Shown one piece after another: positions 11,176 to 21,213 of a stretch of 64,000 bases of DNA. This stretch comes from Chrysopilus asiliformis. Its lineage: Eukaryota > Arthropoda > Insecta > Diptera > Rhagionidae. Position numbers and translations under genes: made by a program. The number at the start of each line of letters is the position of its first letter. The stretch's first letter is position 1. Location of the stretch: contig OZ035961.1 in NCBI GenBank assembly GCA_964034945.1, positions 67,988,031 through 68,052,030 on the forward strand, read 5' to 3'. The notes beneath the pieces were generated by a model. It was not told where the DNA came from. It did no database searches and worked only from the letters and a program-made list of their open reading frames with translations.

Positions 11176-13320
11176 AACCCAACTTCATATAAATAAATAG
11201 ACTTTGCGGTTATTCATTTTAAAAGTTGTCTGCATCTGTTTTGGTCAAAACTTTGAAATATGAAATCCTTATTCAAAACATTTTATATATTTCAAACGAA
11301 CATCCTAATACTGACAAATATATTCTAAAAACCTATCGCTTATATCAACTTAAGAAGGATATAATTGAAAAATCTATCCGTTTCAAAGTTTACGATTCAG
11401 TAGTTTTGTTCTGGTATAATAAAGGGATGAATGTAAAACTGTATTTTGCGCTTGAAATCCTAATCCTGGTATGACGAGTAAAACAGCTTTATCTTGTATA
11501 TTTTGTAAAAGGAAGATGATTTTTCATATGCAGAAAGAATTCCATGATTCGCTTTTTTGGTTTTTGTTTCTCGCATATTAAACATGGACATACGATTATA
11601 TAACAATGAGTACCCAGAACAAACCCCAAATCGTTTGCCTTGCCTAAAATTCCCTATGGGACCTTTGATTGTTGTTTTTTTTTCTTCTTACATATTAAAT
11701 CAGGGGTCTCTATGGTCCATCATCTGTTCCAAAATTTTACGTCAGCAAAAAATATATAAGTGAATTATTGATATGTGGAATTACTATAACAATACAATTC
11801 GTTTTTATAAAACTTTTATTACGTCATGGAAATGATGAGTGTTTTTCCCTGTTATATGAAAAAAAAATCTGAAACATGGATTGTATTGATGTTCTTAAAT
11901 GATGCACGATGCATCGTTTGAAACTTAAATTCTGCACTACATAAAAAAGTTCAATTTCTCCTGAGATCATTTGAAACCACATCAAAAATTTACTTTTAGT
12001 AGACACAAACAATGTGGAACGACACCACATCGATAATGACCAAAAAGGAAAATAGCTGATGAACGATGAACCCACTGTTGACGGATTGTTATAATTACTG
12101 AAATATTTTTTACAAGTGAATCATTCACATACTAATTAATCTTACTTTAAAAACCTTTTGATATAAAATAAAAGTTAACAGGTACCAAGCTACATCGAAT
12201 TAATATTTTTGATTTCGTTTGATCCTACTTCGTTTCACAACACATTTAATTAATCTTAATCTTTTGTTCACCTTGAATTTACAAATTCCCATTAACTTCA
12301 ACCCAAATTTATTATTTCTGAAATATCTAGGATTTATGTATATCTATAGATAGACCCGGCGGACTTCTAAATTTGTGACAAACTCTTCCTATATCTACAT
12401 AAAATAACTAATGAGAATATGTGGTGTATAAAGTTAAATCTATTTTTTGTGTGTTCTTTTAAGCATGTAAATAATTACTTATCCCCACAGAACAAATTAA
12501 AGTCTCTCTAATCATTTACCCAGATCTACCCCTTTTCAAAAATACTTAAGGATAAAATGAATGGCAGACGTATAGCACAAGGATGGCTTCAACTGTCAGA
12601 GTAGAATTGTTAAAATTAAAAATTTAAAATGGCAAAATTCTAATTTCCACATGAGTGTATTTGTGGTACTCAACAACGATAACCCTGAGTGGATAAAATA
12701 CATTACAGTTTTTAATGGAATAAATAATACGAGACGGCAATTCATATTTTCATTAATTTATAAGATTTCTACAAAAACAAAATATGAAACCCAAAATGTT
12801 ACTAATTATAACAAGGCATAATAGTATGGCTCAGGAGTACGGCTAAACCTGCACGAAAAGTAGTGCTATAGAAAAACCAAATCAAAAGTATAAAATAGCA
12901 ACTGGTCTTTCTTTAAAGTTTTTTTTTTATCTTATGCAGACTTATGTATGGCACTCGCATCTAAATACTATCGAAGAAGAATTCCTTCGTGTTCATCTGT
13001 TTTTAAAACTATGAAAATCCCGCAAAACTTGCACCATCCCGAGCAATCGAATCTATTCGGTTTTCTGAACACTCACATCTGATTTTCGCACATTTTTCAA
13101 TGCATAATGAAACTACTTATATTTATCGAATTTGTAATTTGCTTGCTTTTGGAGTGTTTAGGAACTATAGACTCACCATTAAATCAATCTTTTCGTGGGA
13201 AGTAAGAAGGCCTTCGATAGTGTGACGGTGCGGTGAAAAAAATCGCAAAAAAGTATTAGATGGGGGTAAAGAATAACATGACATATTTTAGTGGCAGCCT
13301 CTTAAATCCAATTTCTGTTT
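11176..13320. other. Intergenic, nothing recognised
   Basis: The longest frames here (11226-11474 and the minus strand at 11824-12075) are short and AT-biased, without motifs. No repeat termini were identified. Confidence 0.4.
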
Positions 13321-13321
13321 A

Positions 13322-13752
13322 AAAACATAACAAAAGCTATAATTGTCAATCTGGCAATTATTGAAAACCCGTATGGTGATATGGCATTGTTCGAAGTTTA
13401 AATGAACGGCGAACAGTTGTATCAAAATTCCACTTTGAAGTCAAACTTTTCAATAAGATTTTTTAAAATTTATACCAATCGGATTTTGATGTATCGGAGT
13501 TTTATGTAGAATCATATCCTAACTTTTGATCTTTCATTTTTTTGATAAGATAAAATGTTTTTGAGATATTCGCAAAAAACGTTTTCGTTAGTATGGTCAA
13601 TTTTTCCATTTTTCCATTGGTCTATTTTTGTCCATTAACGAACTAAGCCTTGCATTTACGAAAAATGAATCCGCATAAAATTTCAAGTCTCTAGCTCAAT
13701 TCTTGCGACCGCAATCCGCACCATAGACGGACATGCAAAATTCAATTTTTTG
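13322..13752 (-). repeat. DINE-like family A, inverted 5'-truncated copy
   Basis: On the minus strand it runs from the (GTCY)n-adjacent region (CTAGAGACTTGAAAT-type text), through CAAAAACGTTTTTTGCGAATATCTC and AGGATATGATTCTACATAAA, to the 3' end with the TTGCCAGATTGACAATT hairpin and AGCTTTTGTTATG. The 5' hairpin (TATACCCGTATGG) is missing. It abuts a plus-strand copy head-on. Confidence 0.7.
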
Positions 13753-13989
13753 TACCCGTATGGTGAAACCAAAGGGTATATTAAATTTGCCTTACCGTTT
13801 GTAACGCCAAGATCCCGTCATCACACACAAAAATGAATTACACCAGTGTGTTTAGAATGATAAAAAAAATTGAATTTTGCATGTCCGTCTGTCCGTTCCC
13901 CTGTGCCGCGGATTGCGGCCGCACAGATTGAGCTAGAAACTTGAAATTACGGACGGACAAATTCATTTTTTTTATCATTCTAAACACAA
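13753..13989 (+). repeat. DINE-like family A, 5' fragment with inverted tail
   Basis: Starts TACCCGTATGGTGAAACC, then AAGGGTATATTAAATTTGCC, TTACCGTTTGTAACGCC, the GTCCGTCTGTCC tract and GAGCTAGAAACTTGAAAT. From 13953 it turns back on itself: GGACGGACAAATTCA...TCATTCTAAACAC is the inverse of 13850-13890, making a fold-back. Confidence 0.7.
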
Positions 13990-14757
13990 TGAAACTCAAT
14001 TAAATTCATTTGTACACATCCAAAACACATTATATAAGTGGTTTGAACATTTTTTGCTCGCAGCTGCCACCCAACCGCCATGCGAATACATACATATGGG
14101 CCTGCCCAGGCCCAGTTGTGTATATCTTGCAAGCAGTTAGAAAAAACACATTACTTCAACGAATTGTGCACAAACAAATCGATGTAGGGCTCATTCGGTT
14201 TAGATGTGTATGCTACAGGAAGTCATAGAGCCATTTTTCCCTCCGATGGCCAAAAAAAATTTTGTAAGCAGTTAAAGTCGGAATGGGCCTGCTCAGGCCC
14301 AGTTGCACATCCTAGGGTTAAGAAAAAAAATTCAGAAAGATGGGAAAAAGTTGTGGCTAATTATGGTCAATATTTTGAAGAATAAATATGTAAGCATTTT
14401 TTCCCAAAAAAGCCTCAAATATTAAAAAAAACGGCAGTTTTCCATTTGTACTCCTATTACTTTAAGCGAAAGCACTTTAAAAGCGCTTTCAAATGCATGT
14501 TCTTTTAACCGACTTTTCAGTGTACTTGTTAACCGCTTTCTAAAAATAACATTCAAAAGTAGTTTTTTAACATTCAAGCGAAAACTGAAAGTCGTTTCGC
14601 GCAAAAACTCTTTTTCGGATTTCTTAAATATCCTTCAATAGAAATAATTAACATTATAAATCAGTAGAAGTTCTTGATTTAAATTAATTAAATCGGTAAT
14701 TTGACGAAAATCTTTAAACTTTAACAATGACAATCAGTCGCAAAGTGCACGAAATAC
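13990..14757. other. Intergenic with a repeated GGGCCTGCYCAGGCCCAGTTG word
   Basis: ATGGGCCTGCCCAGGCCC (about 14097) recurs as ATGGGCCTGCTCAGGCCC (about 14283), both followed by AGTTG. The inner part is palindromic. Nothing coding is recognisable. Confidence 0.4.
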
Positions 14758-14838
14758 AAACGCACAAATGGAAATACAACAAACTACGTCTGCACGGACG
14801 CGGGTTCGAATCCCGGTCGCGATTCGATTTTTTTTTTT
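14758..14838 (+). other. tRNA-like 3' fragment with B box and T-tract
   Basis: GGTTCGAATCC at 14803-14813 is a perfect RNA polymerase III B box inside a T-arm-like stem (CGGG...CCCG). It is followed by GTCGCGAT and an 11-base T run at 14828-14838, a typical pol III terminator. I cannot find a matching A box or a 5' acceptor half upstream, so this is a pseudogene or the remains of a SINE rather than a working tRNA gene. Confidence 0.4.
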
Positions 14839-14879
14839 ACTTTACTCTTTTATAGAATGATAGAATGACTGTATTGTAT

Positions 14880-15010
14880 TAATGACGAAGGCCGACTCGA
14901 GAACGGGGGCAGATAGAAAATTTCTGATCAGTACGAAATCCGTTTCAGGCAAAATTATGAGAATGTCCGTGCATCTGTCTGTCGGTCTGTTGGTCTGTCC
15001 GTTGTATGTA
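14880..15010 (+). repeat. (GTCY)n repeat, left half, split by a pogo-like element
   Basis: GAATGTCCGTGCATCTGTC and further GTCTG/GTCCG units, ending TTGTATGTA. The sequence continues after the inserted element at 17074 with TATCTTAAATAACTCGAC and GCAGAGCCAGCAACTTGA, the usual continuation in this repeat class. This is the oldest layer of the nest. Confidence 0.6.
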
Positions 15011-15474
15011 CAGTAATCCCCCGCTTTACGGACGGGATGCGTTCTACGGAAACTGTCCGTATATCGAAAATCCGTAAAACGAAACCTATTTTAGTATGAG
15101 ATTGTACTGGGAATAAATAGATGTGTTCCAATCAATAGAAATGTCCGTAAAAAGAAACCTATTTTAGTATAAGATCGTATTAAAAAAATTTTTTTTTAAA
15201 AAAAGCTTTTATTAAAAAAGAATGCACTAAAAAGAAAAAAATAATTTTCTGGACGCTGTGTATCACAAATATAAAAGCTTTTTAAAAGCGAGATAAATTT
15301 TTATTTTATTGTTTTATGCTTTATCTCGCTTTTTAAAAGCTTTTATATTTGTGATACACAGCGTCCAGAAAATTATTTTTTTCTTTTTAGTGCATTCTTT
15401 TTTAATAAAAGCTTTTTTTAAAAAAAAAAAATTTTTATTTTTTTTATTTTGTTCTTTTTAGTCTTCGAATATAT

Positions 15475-15871
15475 CGCACATGGTCCCGTAGACTGTAGTA
15501 TCTCAAAATCGGCCATTTAAAGAAAAACGCATTCAAAGTTTTCATTTCAAAATAATTGTTTATGAATAATTGTTTTTTCTGTTGTCTGTACAGTAATATT
15601 TCAATTTATTACTCTTTTGATAATAATTTACAGATCATTTGCTTCATTTTTTTTTTGCAATAATGAAAGATAGAGATAGGTTTGTTTTCCACAAAATCAA
15701 TTTAAATTTTAAAAAATGGGAATTTAAAAAACCAAAAATAAATAAATTTTAGGACTACGTTTACATTTAAATTTGTTTTTCATTTGATTCAGTCAATTTT
15801 CCTTTACATAATGGAATAATTACTCAAAAACACATTTTTTTGTGATACTACAGTCTACGGGACCATGTGCG
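15475..15871. mobile_element. 397-bp inverted-repeat element with known empty site
   Basis: 28-bp inverted ends: CGCACATGGTCCCGTAGACT at 15475, and AGTCTACGGGACCATGTGCG ending at 15871. ATATAT flanks both sides (15469-15474, 15872-15877). The paralogous linker at 28227-28260 has a single ATATAT at this point and no insert, so the boundaries are confirmed within the window. It is non-coding. Confidence 0.85.
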
Positions 15872-15889
15872 ATATATCCTTACATTTGA

Positions 15890-16265
15890 GATGTCCTAAC
15901 AACTTGAGAATCGTATTCAGCGACCCCAAAAACCCCCAGAATAGATTTTTTTCCGGAAAATTTGGAGAAAGGGATAATCACGTTATCCTTACAGGACCTT
16001 CCGTTATCCTTACTGACTTTTTAATGGCAGATTCGGATTCAGCGACCCCAAAAAACCCCCAGAATAGAGTTTTTTCCGGAAAATTTGGAGAAAAGGATAA
16101 TCACGTTATCCTTACAGGACCTTCCGTTATCCTTACTGACTTTTTATTGACAGATTCGGATTCAGCGAACCCAAAAACCCCCAGAATAGATTTTTTTCCG
16201 CAAAATTTGGAGAAAAGGATAATCACGTTATCCTTACAGGACCTTCCGTTATCCTTACAAGGACG
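15890..16265 (+). repeat. 122-bp minisatellite, three units
   Basis: Units begin near 15915, 16037 and 16160 with ATTCAGCGA. Each contains CCCCCAGAATAGA, TTTTTTCCGGAAAATTTGG, GATAATCACGTTATCC and the doubled CCGTTATCCTTAC. The frame stays open through the units by periodicity; I see no protein homology. Confidence 0.85.
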
Positions 16266-17075
16266 AAGTAGTGAAAATATTGTATTGTCATCGGACTTAT
16301 ATAAGTGTGCAAAATTTCAAGTCAATCGGACAAGTGGAAGTGGGTCAAAATTTGATTGCAAGATTTGACCCCGACAAACAAACAAACAGACAAACAAACA
16401 GACAAGATAGCGAGTTAAATAAAAGCTTTTAAAATAGATAGATGCGTACCAAAAAAATCCGTAATACGAAACAGATTAGTATAATATATTAAAATAATTA
16501 TTTAACCACTAGAATAATGAGAAAACTATATAATTATAGAAAAAAAATATTTATACTACTTGAAATGGAGCATAAATCAATTGAATATGTTAAAACCAAC
16601 AAAATATTATGGGACAAATCATGCCGCGGACAAAAAAACGTAGCTGTTTCTACGTAGGTTTCTGCTAGTTTCGTCAGAATTCAAATTTCATTGTGGGACA
16701 GAAAGCAGATTCTGCTTCTGCTGCTGCCTCTGTTGCTGCCTCTGCCCAATTGGAGTTCTCGCTTAAGAATAGCAAATAGATTTTTTAAAAATACACCGCA
16801 CTGCAGTTTTTTTTTTGCTTTTTTTTAATTCTCTTTTGTGTATACACAAAATGTGTCAGAAATTTCGGAGAAATTAAGTATGTACATTTACAATAAATAC
16901 AACATAATTATGGAGGACTTTTTCTTGATTTTTTTCTGTGATTCAAAAAAAAAAATTTTTTTTGTCCGTAATAGCGAATTTTTTTATCCGTATAGCGAAT
17001 TTGTTCCTATATTCGTCATGTCCGTAATTTCGAATTTCCGTAAAACGAGCGTCCGTATAGCGGGGGATTACTGTA

Positions 17076-17650
17076 TCTTAAATAACTCGACAACGCGCAG
17101 AGCCAGCAACTTGATTTTTTTTTTATTTTACGAAAAACATAGTTTTTTATCAACTTTAAGAAAAGTAACGGTGCTGTAACGGGTACGTCCCATACAATTT
17201 TTTTTTAAATACGGTTTTTTCCAAATTCCAAAAGTTTTTGGGAAAAAATTAATATAACAAAATTTAAAGAATATAAAATTTCGTACATTTCCTTCAACGG
17301 TTTTTTATATCTCTAACGGTTCTCAAGATATTTGAAAAGAAACAGTAATTTGAAAATCACTCGAAAACTTGGTACTTTTATAAAAAAAAATGCATATAAC
17401 GAATTTATAGGAAATAAAATTTGCTATATTTTTTGCTTTAACGGTTTATACGCATCTCCAACGATTTCTCAAAGGAATAAAATTTCCTGAATTTTTTCGT
17501 TTATCGGTTTTATTTATTTCTTTATTTATTGATTCAACAGGTACATAAACCATCTGAATATATAAAGATGAAACAAACAACTAATGATATATGTATCTTT
17601 ACCGGTTCTCAAAACATATGAAAAAAAATGAATATTTTTCCGAAACGAAA
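17076..17650. other. Right half of the (GTCY)n host repeat, then AT-rich DNA
   Basis: The first hundred or so bases continue the repeat interrupted at 15010. The rest (GGTTCTCAAGATATTTG, CAACGATTTCTCAAAGG) looks like diverged repeat sequence without identifiable ends. Confidence 0.4.
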
Positions 17651-17652
17651 TA

Positions 17653-18542
17653 CAGGGGACGTCCAGTATAACGAATGCCGATATAACGAATGTTCGGTAT
17701 AACGAACGTTCACATTCTTCACATTAATGTCTCTATATATCGAACGTTTCCAAAACTAAGTACTCGAAATAACGAACGATTTTTTTGTACAATATCCATT
17801 CCATGCCTAAGTTATCTGTACATATATTGGTACTGTTATATGTGATGTATATCCCACCCAACGTAACCCCACTGATTCAGCCGATGGATCAAAATGCTAT
17901 TCGATTGAACAAATTGTTTTATATAAACAGTTTGTTGATCCAAATTGTCAGTGTCCATTCAACTAGCATGAACATTACCGAATCACTAAATACTATTACG
18001 GTCTTTGAGGCGGGTAATCTTATTGCTGAAACCCCGAGTTCGACGAAGAAGATGAAATTCCGCTAGCTGCACTACGTTCTGATGAGGAAATCATATAACA
18101 ATGAGGCGAATACTTATGCTGGTCAATGAAGTTTTTCCTGAGGTAACTCATACATATTTTAATAGTACCTGTTGTTTAGATTGAGTAACAATAAGTTATC
18201 ATGTTCAAATATGGAAGATATACAGGCTTGGAATAACACCGACATAAATATCGTGGAAGCTGATGCTGAACCAGAAGAATTAATTGAAATCGCAGATGAA
18301 AATGAGCTTGTCGCGGACGAGCCTGTTACAGTGAAACAACATTCAGAAGTAATTGAAAATTTCAACACTTGTTTGAAATGGGCTACAGCGAACGATATCG
18401 ATTTTAACGACATTTTGATTTTGAAAAACTGCGGGAGATAGCAGTGCAGCGAACACTAGAGCATCCCAAAAAGCAGACGAAAATATTCGATATTGCGAAC
18501 GGGCTCCAACATTATAACGTTCGTTATACTGGACGTCCACTG
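17653..18542 (+). mobile_element. pogo/Tigger-type element, truncated
   Basis: The ends are inverted: CAGGGGACGTCCAGTATAACG at 17653 and GTTATACTGGACGTCCACTG ending at 18542, with TA on both sides (17651-17652, 18543-18544). TATAACGAA words are repeated at the left end. Inside are two C-terminal pieces of a Tigger-family transposase. At 890 bp it lacks the N-terminal CENP-B-type DNA-binding domain and most of the DDE domain. Confidence 0.85.
17785..18438 (+). pseudogene. Tigger/Jerky-type transposase C-terminal remnants
   Basis: The first piece (to 18066) contains YIPPNVTPLIQPMDQNAIR, the hallmark PPN.T..IQPMDQ block near the last catalytic aspartate of the DDE_1 (CENP-B/Tigger/Jerky) family. 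A second piece (about 18205-18438) holds an acidic stretch. It is followed by VKQHSEVIENFNTCLKWA and NDIDFNDILILK, which fit the acidic C-terminus of these transposases. The two pieces are in different frames and the N-terminal two thirds are absent. This is a dead copy of a nuclear DNA transposase. Confidence 0.8.
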
Positions 18543-18544
18543 TA

Positions 18545-19718
18545 TAAAACTTTTGTGTTGATCACAACTGATATTTTTTTGATATTTTCATCATTATTTT
18601 TTGGTCGAGATATGTAAAGCAATTAATAAATATGACCCTTTGGTGCAAATCACATCCCTAAATTCATTAAATATAGGGAATTAAAATGGTTTTAAGAAAC
18701 TACTTCAAAAACGCTTTTCCCAAAGTACCATACAAAGTAGTTTCAAAAAAGTACTTTATGAGTATTGAAAAACAAAATAGAATTAGTGTACTTTCAAAGT
18801 ACTTTAGAAATACCGGAAAATCACTTACAAGCACTTTTTTTTGCAGGGACCTAAAATTTAATGTTGGTACATTCTATAGTTTTTGCGCTACGCTGCCCAT
18901 TAGTATAAATAAAGCAAGCGCTGATAATTATTGCGGGATAATTAAAATACTAGTAAACACTTTTTTTATGTTGGAAAATTAATTTGAAATCAAGAAAACT
19001 GTTAGAAATATGATTGGCGGTATGTATTACAAACGTTTGCTTTGCAATTGCTATACGTGCAAATTGAAATACTTATGTATGTATAAACTAATAGAAAAAT
19101 CGATTTGTGGACCCATATCCTTGAAAATTGAGAATTTACAAATATTGATTCAAAAATATCCAACAAATTTCAATCACGTGTTATATAAATATATTGCGTA
19201 AAGCTATAAGTTTTTCTAATATAGCTTAGAGGTGCAGATGTTATAGTATAAGATATTGCACAGCTTCATTGCTTTTATAGCTACTTAATGTGTCATCACT
19301 AATGTTTCATAAATATATGACTAGATACGAGTAAAACGCGAAAATTTTACACTAGTTTTCGAAAGTGATAAAATATAAAACTTTATTGCGAACAGCGAAA
19401 ACACTTAATGGTGCTTTAGAGGATTTCCAATAAGACATTAAAACAAGAAACACCTGATGTTGCAATAGAAATTTGATATTAACATTTATTGATATTCAGT
19501 ACATCAAGATTGTAAAATATGTAAAAGGTTTGGAATATTTTAGACATTCTCATTGTAAAATTCTTAAATAAAAAATTCATGGCATACTGGTTTTGTATTA
19601 AAAGTAAAAACAGTAATGTTAAAGTCGCAATTTGTTTATTTAAGCTTGAATCATTAGCGACAAGATTTTTCGTGTGTCCATGATGTAGTATGTGGTTACA
19701 ATTTCGCACCAATATATA
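18545..19718. other. Intergenic, AAAGTACTTT-rich patch
   Basis: Between 18690 and 18830 the palindromic word AAGTACTT occurs several times (ACTACTTC, AAAGTACTTTATG, CAAAGTACTTTAG). No coding or element boundary is supported. Confidence 0.35.
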
Positions 19719-19912
19719 CAGGTTACGCGGTACTTGAGTTACGCGGTTTTGGAGCAATTTTTATTTAAAAAGAAAATATTGTAATTTAAATGAATGTTTT
19801 TATATAAAAAAGATAATAGGTATGGATTGTAGTTTGCACTAATCCTGAGTCTCCGCTTACGTGGTTTCGACCTACGCGGAACCAATTAACCGCGTAACTC
19901 GAGGGATACCTG
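19719..19912. mobile_element. 194-bp pogo-like MITE
   Basis: CAGGTTACGCGGTACTTGAG at 19719 pairs with an inverted CGCGTAACTCGAGGGATACCTG ending at 19912. TA precedes the left end; the right TA appears mutated. The terminal CAGG and repeated TTACGCGG words fit the Tigger/pogo group. Confidence 0.65.
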
Positions 19913-20079
19913 GAAATTATATTTAAACCTTTAATGCACAGTTCTGTCTAAAAGTGTAGCATATTTCAATGCAAAACAAAACTTGCCTGAATATTTTTTA
20001 TTGCGTGAATGCTTGTGGAAGGAAATAAATCAAGCAGATTACTTAACAAATCAATCATAAACCCAATAGATTTGGCGAT

Positions 20080-20260
20080 AGTCCGAATCTTTTTGACTCA
20101 AGCAGAGCTCTTTTCGGCTCTCAAAAATTGATAATAATCACACTTTCTGCTTGGATTTTAAAAATGGTGCAGACCTCGTCTGGATTTTTAAAAATTGAGC
20201 AGAACTCGTCTGGATTTTCAAGCACACTTTGTGATTGATTTAAACAAAACTCTTCTTGAT
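20080..20260. repeat. Left member of a 6.2-kb-spaced inverted repeat
   Basis: AATTGATAATAATCACACTT, then TCTGCTTGGATT and TGCAGACCT, match in inverse the text at 26340-26400 (with GATAATCATCACACTTTCTG). The tract CAGAACTCGTCTGGATTTT is repeated here three times. The pair brackets the Transib relic. Confidence 0.6.
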
Positions 20261-20454
20261 TTTAGAAAACCGTTTTTTTTTCTTGTTTTTATTTTTTTAA
20301 TCGCTTTTTTGTTGCTTATATTTCAAAATTTATAAATACTAAAAAAAACAATACTCGGAAATGGTTAAAAAAGCCTACTATTACAATCTCAAAAGCCATT
20401 AAAAATGAAGATTTAATTATTTTAAAAGATAATGACAAGTAGGTACAATTTTTG

Positions 20455-20540
20455 TAGAGCACACTATAAATATTGTAGCGTACACTATTAATATTTTAGC
20501 GCGTCACTATAAATGTTGTTTTATTTATAGCAAAATATAG
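20455..20540 (+). repeat. Three imperfect CACTATAAATATT-type tandem units
   Basis: GAGCACACTATAAATATT, GCGTACACTATTAATATT and GCGCGTCACTATAAATGTT follow at about 27-28 bp spacing. Confidence 0.65.
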
Positions 20541-20866
20541 TATTAGGCTTAGAACGATTGTGAGAAGCTTTTAAAAAAGTTTTTATTATGCCAAAAAAAA
20601 ATGTGATTCTTTCTCTTAATGTAGGTTTACTTCCGATTCTTACTTCCGTTCACTATTTTTTGAGTCCACGATTTCCTGGATTTTTACCAATGGCAGCGAA
20701 CGTCAAAACAAAAAAATCGCCACAGACTTTATTAAGTGTGAGACACAATGAAGTAGTACAAGTAGAGAACCAGTAAACTGGAGAAAATTACTAACGGGAG
20801 AGCGCTAGCTGGTTTAAATACTGCTTTTAGACGTCAAACTTTGTATTTTTATAATTTTTTGACCTG

Positions 20867-20985
20867 CGTTGAAAGTTTTATGACATATGTACATACAAGT
20901 CATAGCCGAAAGTTTTATGACATGCAGGTGTTTCATAGCTGAAAGTTTTATGACATCTTGATGTGTTACACAGCTGTACATAATA
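20867..20985 (+). repeat. Short tandem repeat, GAAAGTTTTATGACAT units
   Basis: Three units start with GAAAGTTTTATGACAT (about 20868, 20909, 20941) and end in CATAGCC/CATAGCT/CACAGCT. They lie just upstream of the Transib reading frame and may be part of its 5' region. Confidence 0.7.
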
Positions 20986-21213
20986 TGTTGATATGATATT
21001 TATTGTGCTGGAAATTTGATCCTTAATGATCCGTAACAAGGATAACTTATGCACTATAAAATCCCCACATCTATGCGAATAAATCGAGGGTTTTCCCCAA
21101 ATTTTATACAGTGAAGTTACAAAAAATTTGTTACCAGCTATCCAACATCTTGTTACTATGCGCTACTATAAATAGAGTGACATTTTAATTTTCCTTTCAT
21201 TATCGAATTGTAC

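Larger units (their letters stand above)
15180..16434 (+). mobile_element. Hairpin-minisatellite element, copy 1
   Basis: Order of parts: a long hairpin (arms about 15182-15297 and 15319-15433, sharing AATTTTCTGGACGCTGTGT and TCACAAATATAAAAGC), the linker GTTCTTTTTAGTCTTCGAAT, three 122-bp minisatellite units (about 15915-16265), and a unique tail GGACGAAGTAGTGAAAATA. The tail leads into (GACA)n-like repeats and ends AAATAAAAGCTTTTAAAA. The outer ends are inverse to each other around AAAAGCTTTTATT. A second copy lies at 27940-28924. A 397-bp element has inserted into the linker of this copy. Confidence 0.75.
15011..17073. mobile_element. Non-autonomous pogo/Tigger-like element, heavily invaded
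   Basis: The ends are inverted: CAGTAATCCCCCGCTTTACG at 15011 and CGGGGGATTACTG ending at 17073. TA lies on each side (15009-15010, 17074-17075). Subterminal words of the form TCCGTAAAACGAAACC occur at about 15070, 15141, 16457 and 17035. No transposase motif is visible. Its centre is occupied by the hairpin-minisatellite element at about 15180-16434. Confidence 0.8.

Noticed and set aside
15865..16368. 167-codon frame over the minisatellite
   Set aside because: Open only because the 122-bp units lack stops in this phase; residue repeats follow the DNA repeat and no homology is seen.
20225..20252. CACTTTG, 12 bp, ACAAAACTC: a 12-spacer signal-like sequence upstream of the Transib relic
   Set aside because: The heptamer has two mismatches, the site lies inside another repeat, and such matches are expected by chance in AT-rich DNA.
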